A stretch of 64,000 bases of DNA. It comes from Bog-756 sp963718405 (lineage in GTDB: Bacteria > Actinomycetota > Acidimicrobiia > Acidimicrobiales > RAAP-2). A model generated the notes under the pieces. It searched no databases and was not told the DNA's origin. It saw only the letters and a program-made list of their open reading frames with translations. The translations under genes and the position numbers were made by a program. Below are positions 40,209 through 49,072 of this stretch, one piece after another; the first letter of the stretch is position 1, and each line of letters opens with the position of its first letter. The DNA lies in NCBI GenBank assembly GCA_963718405.1, contig CAVQYZ010000002.1:186001-250000 (forward strand), read 5' to 3'.

Positions 40209-40377
40209 ACATAGCGACTACGGCCGCCGGATCACCGTCGGCCGGGCGGGGTCCGGTCGTCCCGATCCGAGAAAGCAAGTTGACCAATTACGATCGGGTT
40301 TGCAACCATTGGGGGCGCTGAGCGATGCAACACCGCGGCGATGGTCGCCCAGGGACCGCTCCGAGGAGGCCACTGCC

Positions 40378-41676
40378 ATGTCCGATTGGGGATTTGAAAC
40401 CCGCCAGATCCATGCCGGAGCTGTTCCCGACCCCACCACCGGGGCTCGCGCCGTTCCCATCTACCAGACCACGAGCTACACCTTCCGCGATACCGCTCAC
40501 GCCGCAGCGCTCTTCGGGCTGGAGGAACTGGGCAACATCTACACCCGGATCATGAATCCGACCCAGGCGGTGTTCGAAGAGCGGGTGGCTGCCCTCGAGG
40601 GCGGGGTGGCGGCGCTGGCGGTAGCCAGCGGTCAGGCGGCTGAGACCGTGACCCTCCTCAACCTGGCTGAGAACGGTGGCCACGTGGTCTCATCGGCGTC
40701 TCTCTACGGCGGGACCTACAACCTTTTGCACTACACCTTGCCCAAGCTGGGTATCGAGGTGAGTTTCATCGAGGACCCCGACGACCTCGATGGGTGGCGG
40801 TCAGCGATCCGGCCCAACACCAAGGCCTTCTTCGCCGAGACCATCGGTAACCCCAAAGGTGACGTACTGGACTTCGAGGGCGTGTCGGCCATCGCCCACG
40901 AGCACGGGATCCCGTTGGTGGTGGACAACACCGTGGCCACGCCGTACCTCTGCCAGCCCCTACTGCACGGCGCTGACATCGTGGTGCACTCAGCCACCAA
41001 GTTCATCGGTGGGCACGGCACCTCCATCGGCGGGATCATCGTCGACGGTGGGTCCTTCGACTACGAGGGCAGCGGGCGGTTCCCGGGCTTCACCGAGCCG
41101 GACCCGAGCTACCACGGACTGGTGTTCGGTCAACTCCCCGAGGCCCTGTTTCCGGCACGGTTCGTGCTCAAGGCCCGCCTGCAGTACCTGAGGGACATCG
41201 GCCCGTCCATCGCTCCGCTCAACTCGTTCCTGTTCCTTCAGGGACTGGAGACCCTCAGCCTCCGGATGGAGCGCCACGTGCAGAACGCCACCGAGGTGGC
41301 CAACTGGCTGGAGGCGCGCGACGAGGTCCGGTGGGTGGCCTATCCCGGCCTGACGTCAAGTCGCTGGCACCAGCGCCAGGAGCAGTATCTGCCCAACGGC
41401 GGCGGAGCCATCCTGGCCTTCGGGATTGAAGGCGGTGCCGACGCCGGTCGTTCGTTCATTGAGGGGCTCGAGCTGTTCAGCCACCTGGCTAACGTCGGCG
41501 ATGTGCGCAGCCTGGCCATCCATCCCGCTTCCACCACTCACTCCCAGCTGACCGAGGCTGAGCAGATCTCCACCGGCGTGACGCCTGACCTCGTTCGCCT
41601 GTGCATCGGGCTCGAGTCCATCGGGGACATCCTGGCCGACCTCGAGTCGGGCTTCCGGGCGGCCAAGGGAACATGA
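40378..41676 (+). CDS. metY: O-acetylhomoserine sulfhydrylase
   Basis: PLP enzyme making homocysteine from O-acetylhomoserine and sulfide. The PLP lysine is Lys208 in HSATKFIGGHG; YTRIMNPTQAVFEERVAALEGG and AIHPASTTHSQLTEAEQ are family signatures. Length 432 is typical. The start ATG 40378 has GAGGAGG 9 bases upstream. The 170-base leader has TTGACC (40280-40285), and ACCAT pairs with ATGGT (40310-40345); no known SAM riboswitch core was recognised. metX follows with a 4-base overlap. Confidence 0.93.
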   Translation: MSDWGFETRQIHAGAVPDPTTGARAVPIYQTTSYTFRDTAHAAALFGLEELGNIYTRIMNPTQAVFEERVAALEGGVAALAVASGQAAETVTLLNLAENGGHVVSSASLYGGTYNLLHYTLPKLGIEVSFIEDPDDLDGWRSAIRPNTKAFFAETIGNPKGDVLDFEGVSAIAHEHGIPLVVDNTVATPYLCQPLLHGADIVVHSATKFIGGHGTSIGGIIVDGGSFDYEGSGRFPGFTEPDPSYHGLVFGQLPEALFPARFVLKARLQYLRDIGPSIAPLNSFLFLQGLETLSLRMERHVQNATEVANWLEARDEVRWVAYPGLTSSRWHQRQEQYLPNGGGAILAFGIEGGADAGRSFIEGLELFSHLANVGDVRSLAIHPASTTHSQLTEAEQISTGVTPDLVRLCIGLESIGDILADLESGFRAAKGT

Positions 41677-42809
41677 CCTCGGACCCGTCGGACCTATCGG
41701 GCGAGGCGGCGCCCGGGGCCGACGATGCCGGTGGCCGCCGGTTCGTCGAGGTGACCGGCGGTGCCGGCATGACTCTCGAAGCCGGGGGCACCCTGGCCCA
41801 GGTCACCGTGGCCTATGAGGCCTGGGGTCAGCTCAACGACGCCCGGGACAACGCGGTGCTTGTGCTCCACGCCCTCACCGGTGACTCCCACGCAGCCGGT
41901 TCGGCTGGGCCCGGGCAACAGACGGCCGGGTGGTGGGACGGGATCATCGGCCCGGGCGCACCCATTGACACGGATCGGTACTTCGTGGTCTGCCCGAACG
42001 TCCTCGGTGGATGCCGGGGCACCACCGGACCGTCCTCACCGGCCCCCGACGGCACTCCCTACGGCTCGCGATTCCCACTGGTGACCATCCGCGACCAGGT
42101 GGCGGCCGAAGCCGCCCTGGCGGATCAGCTGGGTATCGACCGCTGGGCCGGGGTGATCGGAGGCTCCATGGGCGGTATGCGGGTCCTCGAATGGTGTGTG
42201 GGACACCCCGGGCGGGTCCGGCGGGCCGCTCTGGTTGCGGTCGGGGCGGCTGCCACCGCCGAGCAGATTGCACTGTGCTCCCTGCAGGTCCGGGCCATCC
42301 GCATGGATCCGGCGTTCGCAGGCGGCGACTACTACGGTCGGCCGACCCGTCCGGTGGAGGGAATGGCTGTGGCCCGAGGCATCGGTCAGGTCAGCTACCG
42401 GACGGAAGCCGAGCTCGAAGAGCGGTTCGGCAGAAGGGCCCAGGCACCCGAAGACCCTCTCAAAGGGGGCCGCTACGCCGTCGAGTCGTACCTGCAATAC
42501 CACGGGGACAAGCTGGTCCGACGGTTCGACCCCAACTCGTACATCATCCTGAGCGAGGCGATGAACCACCATGACGTCGGTCGGGGGCGTGGCGGGGCAG
42601 TTCAGGCTCTGGCCCGGGTGAGTGCCGAGGTCACCGTGGCCGGTATCGACACCGACCGGCTCTATCCGTTGGGACTCCAACAGGAGCTGGTTCGTTGGCT
42701 CCCCAAGGCCCGACCGCTGGCCGTCATCGGGTCGGCCTCGGGTCACGATGGGTTCCTCCTGGAGACGGAGCAGGTCGGAGCGATGCTGTCGTCAGCCTTG
42801 GGCGGCTGA
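41673..42809 (+). CDS. metX: Homoserine O-acetyltransferase
   Basis: Alpha/beta hydrolase-fold acyltransferase giving O-acetylhomoserine, the substrate of the upstream gene. The nucleophile is Ser165 in GGSMGGM. LHALTGDSH, NVLGGCRGTTGPSS and the terminal GHDGFLLE with the catalytic His are all present. Length 378. ATG 41673 overlaps the metY stop (ATGA), giving a metY-metX operon. Confidence 0.94.
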   Translation: MTSDPSDLSGEAAPGADDAGGRRFVEVTGGAGMTLEAGGTLAQVTVAYEAWGQLNDARDNAVLVLHALTGDSHAAGSAGPGQQTAGWWDGIIGPGAPIDTDRYFVVCPNVLGGCRGTTGPSSPAPDGTPYGSRFPLVTIRDQVAAEAALADQLGIDRWAGVIGGSMGGMRVLEWCVGHPGRVRRAALVAVGAAATAEQIALCSLQVRAIRMDPAFAGGDYYGRPTRPVEGMAVARGIGQVSYRTEAELEERFGRRAQAPEDPLKGGRYAVESYLQYHGDKLVRRFDPNSYIILSEAMNHHDVGRGRGGAVQALARVSAEVTVAGIDTDRLYPLGLQQELVRWLPKARPLAVIGSASGHDGFLLETEQVGAMLSSALGG

Positions 42810-42818
42810 GGCGGTCGG

Positions 42819-43805
42819 TCAGCCGGCGGGTCTGCGGGTCGCGTCAAGCTGCTCGAGTATCGATGCCGCGGTGACACTCCCTGGCGGACGCCGCTCCGCC
42901 ACGAACTGGCGGGTCAGGCCCTGGATCAGCTGGTTGGCCGGTGTAGGCACGCCGTGCAATCGGCCCAGCAGGACGATCTCCCCGTTGAGGTAGTCGGTCT
43001 CGATGTTGCCCGTGCCCCGCTCGACGCTCTGCCACGACGATCCGCCCGGCCGGCGACGCCCGGCGATCTCGCCCAGCTGGAGGAGGTCTCCCCGACGGGC
43101 ACGATCCTCGTCCCGCGATGCGGTGTCCAGCCGGGCGGCGGCCAGCGTGGCTTCGCCTTCGGACACCAACTCCTTGACCAGTACCCCGCTCCGCTCCCCG
43201 GGTCCGCACATGGCCTCCACGGCGTTGGCCAGATTGGTGAGCAACTTGCGGCGCTTCCACCGGAACACGTCCTCGACGGGCTTCGAATCGAAGGTGGCCG
43301 ATCCGAAATCGTCGGCGATGGCCCGGCTGGTCCGGTCGATGCCATGGGGGGTCCGTCCGATGTCCAGCATTCCGCTGATCGGAGACGACCAGGCCTGCAC
43401 CACCCCAGGTTCCAGGTGGCCGGCCGGGCACATGACGCAGACCCCGTATACCTCGGAGAAGAACCGCAGCACCGTGGGCTCGTTGGCCACACCGTTCTGG
43501 AGGCAGGCGATGGGGGTGTCGGACGGCGCCACGGCGACCAGGTCGGAAAGCGCCGCTGCGGTTTGCTGGCTCTTCATGGCCAAGAGGACGGTGTGACCGG
43601 TGGTCCAGTCGATCTGGCTCGGATGACCCACCGCTGGCACGGGCAGGGTGACCTGGCCGGCAGGTGACTCGATGGTCAGGCCGCGGGACTGGAGAACCTC
43701 AAGGTGCTCGCCACGGGCGATGAGGGTCACGTCCAACCCGGCCTCGAAGAGCCGACCGCCCACCAAACCTCCGATAGCTCCGGCACCGAACACCACGTAG
43801 CCCAC
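42819..43805 (-). CDS. 2-dehydropantoate 2-reductase family protein (PanE/ApbA-like)
   Basis: NADPH-dependent ketopantoate reductase fold: GAGAIGGLVGGRL binds the nucleotide, LLAMKSQQT carries the conserved lysine, CLQNGVAN the active-site region and RKLLTNLANAVEAMCG the C-terminal helix. Length 328. It may make pantoate for CoA or act on another 2-keto acid; context does not decide. Convergent with metX, 9 bases apart. Confidence 0.85.
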   Translation of the reverse strand: MGYVVFGAGAIGGLVGGRLFEAGLDVTLIARGEHLEVLQSRGLTIESPAGQVTLPVPAVGHPSQIDWTTGHTVLLAMKSQQTAAALSDLVAVAPSDTPIACLQNGVANEPTVLRFFSEVYGVCVMCPAGHLEPGVVQAWSSPISGMLDIGRTPHGIDRTSRAIADDFGSATFDSKPVEDVFRWKRRKLLTNLANAVEAMCGPGERSGVLVKELVSEGEATLAAARLDTASRDEDRARRGDLLQLGEIAGRRRPGGSSWQSVERGTGNIETDYLNGEIVLLGRLHGVPTPANQLIQGLTRQFVAERRPPGSVTAASILEQLDATRRPAG

Positions 43806-43870
43806 ATCCTCATCGTGCCACGGGTCGATGTCCCAAACACCTGCCGCTCCCTGCCGCTGCAGATGTCGGA

Positions 43871-43916
43871 TGTCGGACGGTGGGTGTCGGACGGTGTTGG
43901 TGTCGGTGTCGGTGTC
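43871..43916. repeat. Short tandem repeats in the spacer after the PanE-like gene start
   Basis: TGTCGGACGGTG occurs twice (43871-43882, 43885-43896), overlapping four hexamers GGTGT(C/T) (43893-43916). A simple-sequence tract upstream of the PanE-like gene, with no recognised role. Confidence 0.6.
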
Positions 43917-43984
43917 GGTTCAAGACTGTCGGGTCGCCGGAGTTGTGGAGGGGTGCGGCACGTGCGTTTTGTCAACTATGACCT

Positions 43985-44135
43985 GTTTATCGGCTTATAG
44001 CCGGTAGCTTGACTCTGCAAGTATCGCCCCTGACCGATAAAACACTCGAATTCATGAAACGAACGTACGAGCCTCCCAAGACCCCGTGTAATAATGAATC
44101 TATTGTAAGTATGTAATCAATCTCCGCGACGACCA
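43985..44135. other. AT-rich spacer with a long inverted repeat
   Basis: This part of the 363-base gap between two divergent genes is clearly richer in A and T than anything else in the window. TTTATCGG (43986-43993) pairs with CCGATAAA (44034-44041), 40 bases apart. TTGACT (44009-44014) lies inside. No protein gene is convincing here; a 73-codon frame on the minus strand lacks any sign of coding. It could be a strong regulatory region or a remnant of inserted DNA. Confidence 0.5.
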
Positions 44136-44168
44136 AAGCGAGTGGAGACAAGAGTGATTGGAGCACCC

Positions 44169-44777
44169 ATGGGACCTCAAAGAAGCAGTGGACACAGCGA
44201 GGGGACACACCGCGGCGGGCGCGGCCGGGGCGGCCGTTCCCAAGGTTGGGCCACCGAGGAGAAGCCGTCAGCGGAAGGGGTGACCGGCTGGCTCACCGGG
44301 CGGCTGCCCGACGAGTGGTTCGAAGCCGCTCCAGCGGTCACCGTCGACCGTGACGAGATCGTGATCCAGGGCCGGATACCGGCACCGGACGTCCCTGACG
44401 GGGACGACGAGGTGACCAGGACGGCCGCCGAGGCGGGAAGGATCACCCGCTTCCGCGAAGAGACCCGCGAGGAGCGCATGGCCATCGACCGCGAGGCACA
44501 GCACCTGTTCGGCAGGAGTATCGCCTGGGCTGCCGAAGCCGGGGGGACCACGCAGGTGTTCACCAACCTCTCGGTGCCGGTGATGACCCGGCTCCGCCAG
44601 CCGGAGCGACTGGTGCTCGACACCCTGGTCGACAGCGGGGTGGCCCGTAGCCGCTCGGATGCTTTGGCCTGGTGCGTCAAGCTGGTCGCCAATCATACGG
44701 ACGAGTGGCTCCGGGACCTCCGTGACGCCATGGAGGCGGTCGAGTCGGTGCGCCAGCAGGGTCCAGCGGTCTCGTAG
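44169..44777 (+). CDS. Conserved actinobacterial protein of unknown function
   Basis: About 202 residues, soluble. A glycine- and arginine-rich start (RGGRGRGGR) leads into GWLTGRLPDEWFEAAPAVTVDRDEIVIQG. ITRFREETREERMAIDREA and VMTRLRQPERLVLDTLVDSGVARSRSDALAWCVKLV follow, the last resembling a ribbon-helix-helix-like module. The conserved family is known from many actinobacteria without function. ATG 44169 is preferred (GGAG 5 bases before) over GTG 44142. Its upstream gap is the AT-rich spacer. Confidence 0.65.
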   Translation: MGPQRSSGHSEGTHRGGRGRGGRSQGWATEEKPSAEGVTGWLTGRLPDEWFEAAPAVTVDRDEIVIQGRIPAPDVPDGDDEVTRTAAEAGRITRFREETREERMAIDREAQHLFGRSIAWAAEAGGTTQVFTNLSVPVMTRLRQPERLVLDTLVDSGVARSRSDALAWCVKLVANHTDEWLRDLRDAMEAVESVRQQGPAVS

Positions 44778-44873
44778 CCGAGCTCGCGGGGCGCCCTTCC
44801 GCCGGGGCCACAGCGGCGGGCGGCGGTAGCCTGTCCCGGTGAGAGCCGACCTCGGCCAACCGGCGAACGTAGC

Positions 44874-46502
44874 GTGAGAAGGGGCCCGGCCAGGCCGTTC
44901 CGACGGGTCCTGTCGATCGCGGGGCTCTTCGGCCTCTTGATGGCCTCGGCCGCACCTGCCCTCTGGCCTGGTGCGGCCGTAGCCGGCCCGGCGCCGGACC
45001 CGGACGGATGGACCGTCTACCATCACGATCCGGCCGGGTCCGGTGTGGTCACCAAGGCGACCGCCATCGATACGTCCAACCGGGCGTGGACGTCGCCGGT
45101 GCTGGATGGCGAGCTCTACGGGGAGCCGCTGGTATCCGCCGGCCACGTCTACGTGGCCACCGAGAACGACACCATCTACTCCTTGTCGGCCGCCAACGGA
45201 AGTGTCGTGTGGTCGACGCACCTGGCCAGCCCGGTTCCGGCCTCGTCGCTGCCCTGCGGGGACATCCAACCAACCGAGGGGATCACCGGTACCCCGGTGA
45301 TCGATCCCATGCGGGGGGAGATCTTCGCGGTGGCGGATGAGCTGGTCCGGGGCCGGCCGGCCCATGTCGTGGTCGGCCTGAGCTTGGCCACCGGCAGGCT
45401 CGAGATGAGTCGGAACGTCGATCCGCCCGGGGCCGACGCCGCGGCACTGCTCCAACGCACCGGACTGGCGCTCGACGAGGGCAAGGTGGTGTTCGGCTTC
45501 GGCGGCAACGATGGTGACTGTGCCTCCTATCGGGGCCGGGTGGTCGCCGTGGGCGAGGCCGGCGGCACGCCATCCTTCTTCACGGTCGACGCCGCCGCCG
45601 GCGATTCACAGGGGGCGATCTGGATGGGAGGTGCGGCGCCGGCCGTTGACGCCACCGGCAATCTCTGGGTCGAGGCGGGGAATGGCTCGGTGTACTCCCG
45701 CGCCGATGGGTACGACGACAGCGACTCGGTGCTCGAACTGTCACCCTCCCTCGGGCTCGAGCAGTACTTCGCCCCGGCATCGTGGCCCGCCAACAATGCC
45801 CACGATCTTGACATGTCGATGTCGCCGGCGTTGTTGAGCGATGGAGAGGTCGTGGTCGCCGGCAAATCCAGGATCGCCTACCTGGTCGACGGCGCCCACC
45901 TCGGGGGTGTCGGTGGCCAGCAGGCGGCGCTGGCTTCGATCTGCAGTCAGGATGTCGACGGTGGCAGCGCCACAGTGGGCACAACCGTCTACCTCCCGTG
46001 CCTGAGCGGCACCGTAGCCCTGAGGGTGGACACGTCGCCGCCATCGCTCCGGCTGCTGTGGAGTTCCGGGTTGGGTGGCGGTCCTCCGATTGTGGCCGCG
46101 GGCCTGGTCTGGACCATGGGTCAGAACGGCAACCTCTACGGTCTGGACCCCGGCACCGGTACGGCCCGCCAGCAGGCATCGATTGGCGTGCCGGCCAACC
46201 ACTTCCCGACGCCTAGCGTGGGTGATGGTCTGCTGCTGGCGCCAGCCGCAGATCAGGTGGTGGCCTTCGCCGCCTCCGGAGTGGGGTCATCCGGGTCCGG
46301 CCCACCCTCGAAGACGTCCGGGGGAACCAGCAACTCCGCACCGTCAACCACGGTGGCCGCCGCCCCAGCCACCGCCGGGGGAGGGGGCATTCCGCCGGTT
46401 GGCGTCATCGGGATCGTGCTGGGCGGTGCGGCGGTGATCGCCGCAGTGGGCTGGCTGGGCTGGATCCACCGGCGTCGGACCCGGGCCCAAGGGGGCCCTT
46501 AG
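44874..46502 (+). CDS. Membrane-anchored PQQ-binding-like beta-propeller protein
   Basis: Signal sequence (SIAGLFGLLMASAAPALWPG, about 13-33), then seven or so propeller blades of PQQ-enzyme type (WTVYHHDPAGSG, NDTIYSLSAANGSVVWSTHL, MGQNGNLYGLDPGTGTARQ). A Ser/Thr/Pro-rich linker and a C-terminal membrane helix (about 507-530) with a basic RRRTR tail follow. The enzyme residues for PQQ were not identified, so it is more likely a binding or scaffold propeller than a dehydrogenase. GTG 44874. The stop lies four bases from the end of the convergent YbjQ-type operon. Confidence 0.75.
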   Translation: MRRGPARPFRRVLSIAGLFGLLMASAAPALWPGAAVAGPAPDPDGWTVYHHDPAGSGVVTKATAIDTSNRAWTSPVLDGELYGEPLVSAGHVYVATENDTIYSLSAANGSVVWSTHLASPVPASSLPCGDIQPTEGITGTPVIDPMRGEIFAVADELVRGRPAHVVVGLSLATGRLEMSRNVDPPGADAAALLQRTGLALDEGKVVFGFGGNDGDCASYRGRVVAVGEAGGTPSFFTVDAAAGDSQGAIWMGGAAPAVDATGNLWVEAGNGSVYSRADGYDDSDSVLELSPSLGLEQYFAPASWPANNAHDLDMSMSPALLSDGEVVVAGKSRIAYLVDGAHLGGVGGQQAALASICSQDVDGGSATVGTTVYLPCLSGTVALRVDTSPPSLRLLWSSGLGGGPPIVAAGLVWTMGQNGNLYGLDPGTGTARQQASIGVPANHFPTPSVGDGLLLAPAADQVVAFAASGVGSSGSGPPSKTSGGTSNSAPSTTVAAAPATAGGGGIPPVGVIGIVLGGAAVIAAVGWLGWIHRRRTRAQGGP

Positions 46503-46506
46503 GACC

Positions 46507-47379
46507 TCATCCCCCTCGGAGCGAGGTGGCGTCGAAGGCCGATGTCGGATCGTCGAGAGGAAGGATCATCAACGGATCGATCCGGGTGTGCTCGCCCAGG
46601 AGCCGGACCACGGTCCCGTACGCGGTGAAGCCCACCGCATGGTTGGCGAAGGACATCGGGCCTTCTTCCACTTTCACCTCGACGACCCCGGAGCCCTCCA
46701 TGGCCAAGGCTGATTCCTGCATCCGCGCCATGGCCGACTCCCGGGCCGAGTACATGGCCTCGGTGAAGTTGGTCAGCTCCACGTTCTGGCTCTTCTGCTT
46801 CATGGCCACCCCGGCGGTTCGGCGGGGGGCGTAGACAAAGCTGGCCCCCACGGCCAGGCCCACCGCCGCCCACCCCGCCCGGTGGAGCAGGGCGAAGTCA
46901 CGGCCGGAGAGGTCCGAGACGAAGACCGGATCGGCGGACAGCCCGGAGCTACCGACCGGGCGCACCGCGGTGCCCACGATGGAGACGTCGACGTGATGGC
47001 GATGGACCTCGGCCTCGACATGAGCGCCGACCACGCCCCGCCCACCCATTTTGGTGCACTCCTCGTGGATCCGGTCGTTGGCGCCGGCAAAGGCCTGGGC
47101 GTAGGCCTCCGAGGCGTAGCTGATCTCTCCCACGCCCCAGTTCCACACGCCCATGGGCACCGAGTAGAGAGAGACCCCGCACACCAGCTGGACCGGCTCC
47201 CACCCGATGGAGTGGAGAGCGAACTCCTCGTCGATCGACAGGTCGGAGGTCTTCGACGACTTGCGGGTCGATGATGCGGCCGCCGACGCAGGCCGGCTCA
47301 GGTAGGCCGCGGCGTCGCGCATCTCCTGGGCCAGATCGACGGAGTCGGCCTCGGCTCCGAGGCCTTCGTCGGGGGTCAC
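46507..47379 (-). CDS. Two-domain YbjQ/DUF74-like protein (fourth gene of a four-gene operon)
   Basis: 290 residues with two copies of the YbjQ-type module. The first (about 40-150) has EEFALHSIGWEPVQLVCGVSLYSV and GGRGVVGAHVEAE. The second (about 160-275) has RDFALLHRAGWAAVGLAVGASFVY and VELTNFTEAMYSARESAMARMQE. Known: YbjQ/UPF0145 proteins form pentamers or decamers and are annotated as heavy-metal-binding without proven function. GTG 47379 overlaps the previous stop by 4 bases (GTGA). No signal peptide, so cytoplasmic. Confidence 0.75.
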   Translation of the reverse strand: MTPDEGLGAEADSVDLAQEMRDAAAYLSRPASAAASSTRKSSKTSDLSIDEEFALHSIGWEPVQLVCGVSLYSVPMGVWNWGVGEISYASEAYAQAFAGANDRIHEECTKMGGRGVVGAHVEAEVHRHHVDVSIVGTAVRPVGSSGLSADPVFVSDLSGRDFALLHRAGWAAVGLAVGASFVYAPRRTAGVAMKQKSQNVELTNFTEAMYSARESAMARMQESALAMEGSGVVEVKVEEGPMSFANHAVGFTAYGTVVRLLGEHTRIDPLMILPLDDPTSAFDATSLRGG

Positions 47380-48275
47380 AGGAGCCGCACCGTCGGCCGC
47401 GGCGGGGAGATCGGGTCGAACTTCTTGAACCGACGCACCCGATTCCCCCGCATGATGCACTGGAGCTCGGCATCGCCTTGGCCCAGCTCCCGTTCGGTGG
47501 TGATCATCGAGGCCCCGTGGAGCGAGTCGCCGTCGAGCCCCGAGCGCAGCTGCTGACGGGCCAGTCGGCGGACGGCCATGTGGGCCCGGGACATCTGTTC
47601 GATCTCCGAGGCCGGCGTCTGGTATCCCCAGTTGGCGTTGGATCCCTCGGTGAGGTACTCGGTCACGCAGTAGGCCCACACCCGGACCGATGCCACTGTG
47701 GCGGCGATGGACACCGGTGCGAATCCGGCCTCCACCGACTTGGCCAGTCGCTGGCCGGCCAGGTAGGTGGTCCAGGGCCGGCCGTCGGCCGGAGGAGCTC
47801 CGTCCTTCACCTTGACCGCGGTGCCCTGGACCCGGAACTCGAGCACACCCATGTCGCCCAACCGTTCCGAGGCGTCGATCAGGCCCACCACGCCGTGGGC
47901 CCCGACCGTGGTGGCCTCTTCGATCATGCGCTCGTAGGCGGAGGTGAAGCCGTTGCGCCAGGCGTCCTCGATCCAGGACTGCTCGTAGTTCTGTCCCCAG
48001 GACCGGTGTTCGGCCGAGACGAACCCGTGCGGACACTGCCAGGTCTCCGAGTAGCCACCGGCGCTCCCGCTGTAGGGGGAGCCGAAGGTGCCATACGGCG
48101 AGCCCATCCCGTACCACTGCCACTGCATCACGCAGAAGCCCTGGACGAACCCGACCGGTTCCAGGCCCATCTGCAGGCAGGCTGCGAAGTCGGGGACGGT
48201 CAGCCCCGAGGTGAACGCACCCTCGGCGAAGCGCCGGCCGGCCGCCTCGGGAAGATCGTTCGGCTCGGCGTCCAT
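47376..48275 (-). CDS. Divergent two-domain YbjQ/DUF74-like protein (third gene of the operon)
   Basis: 299 residues. Starts like its siblings (LPEAAGRRFAEGAFTSGLTVPDF, GLEPVGFVQGFCVMQWQ). The first module carries a long insert rich in Gly, Tyr, Ser and Trp (about 55-95) that the others lack, and the C-terminus has an extra basic segment (RRFKKFDP). TVGAHGVVGLIDA and WGYQTPASEIEQMSRAH mark the two module cores. ATG 48275 shares one base with the preceding stop (TGATG). Confidence 0.7.
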   Translation of the reverse strand: MDAEPNDLPEAAGRRFAEGAFTSGLTVPDFAACLQMGLEPVGFVQGFCVMQWQWYGMGSPYGTFGSPYSGSAGGYSETWQCPHGFVSAEHRSWGQNYEQSWIEDAWRNGFTSAYERMIEEATTVGAHGVVGLIDASERLGDMGVLEFRVQGTAVKVKDGAPPADGRPWTTYLAGQRLAKSVEAGFAPVSIAATVASVRVWAYCVTEYLTEGSNANWGYQTPASEIEQMSRAHMAVRRLARQQLRSGLDGDSLHGASMITTERELGQGDAELQCIMRGNRVRRFKKFDPISPPRPTVRLL

Positions 48276-49072
48276 CAGTTGTCGAGCGAGATGATGGTGG
48301 TGGGACGGGGCAGGGTCACCGAGTCGGAGGTCTTGCCCACGGCGGTTCCCAGCGAGAGGAATTCGATGGTGTGACTGCCCCACTGGTGGGACTTCTCCTC
48401 GAGCCGGACCCCGACGATGCCGGAGGCGTCGAGGCGGGTGGCCTCGTCCTGCATCCGGGTCATGGCCAGCTCCCGGGCCTCGTAGAGCGCCTGGGTGAAG
48501 TTCGGGAGCTCCACGTTCTGGCCGGCCGAGCCCAGCGTCTGGCCGAGGCCGCGATGGGCGATGTGGTAGACGCAGGTCCCCATGACCAGCCCCTGGGGGA
48601 TGTAACCGGTCTGCATGAGGGTCCAGAAGTCCTGACCGGAGAGGTCCGAGGTGAAGGGCTTGCCCAACTTGTTGAGGTGGGACACACCGCTCTCCGCCTT
48701 GACGGCGGTGCCCACGGCGATGAACTCGGCGGCGTCCTTGCCCCACTCGTAGTAGTTGACGTCGAGCCTCACCCCGACCACGCCGTCGGCCCCGAGCTCG
48801 GCGGCCTCCTCCTCCATCCGGGTCATGGCCAGCTCCCGGGCCTCGTACATGGCACCGGTCAGCTTCTCGAGCTCCTGGCTCTGTCCCCACTTCCGGGTTT
48901 GGATCCCGGTGTGGTAGATCGACGAGCCCATCACGAACCCGAGCGGGTGGAAGCCCACCTCCTTGATGAGCAGGAACTCATTGACCGACAGGTCCGAGGT
49001 GAACAGTCCATGCTCCAGCTCCTCGAGCCGGTGGCCCGCCTCCTTGGGTAGATCCTGTGGGGCGTCGCTCAT
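48275..49072 (-). CDS. Two-domain YbjQ/DUF74-like protein (second gene of the operon)
   Basis: 265 residues and the most regular of the three. Both modules begin with FTSDLS (residues about 24 and 142) and run GFHPLGFVMGSSIYHTG / GYIPQGLVMGTCVYHIA. MYEARELAMTRMEEEA / LYEARELAMTRMQDEA and GADGVVGVRLDV / DASGIVGVRLEE follow, then EFIAVGTAVK / EFLSLGTAVG. ATG 49072 has GGAGGAAAC upstream and overlaps the first gene's stop. Confidence 0.8.
   Translation of the reverse strand: MSDAPQDLPKEAGHRLEELEHGLFTSDLSVNEFLLIKEVGFHPLGFVMGSSIYHTGIQTRKWGQSQELEKLTGAMYEARELAMTRMEEEAAELGADGVVGVRLDVNYYEWGKDAAEFIAVGTAVKAESGVSHLNKLGKPFTSDLSGQDFWTLMQTGYIPQGLVMGTCVYHIAHRGLGQTLGSAGQNVELPNFTQALYEARELAMTRMQDEATRLDASGIVGVRLEEKSHQWGSHTIEFLSLGTAVGKTSDSVTLPRPTTIISLDN

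Noticed and set aside
40209..40377. SAM riboswitch before metY
   Set aside because: A short imperfect hairpin and repeated GCAAC are present, but no recognised aptamer core or three-way arrangement.
43987..44208. A 73-codon minus-strand frame in the AT-rich spacer
   Set aside because: No ribosome site, no conserved pattern, and it overlaps the start of a well-supported gene.
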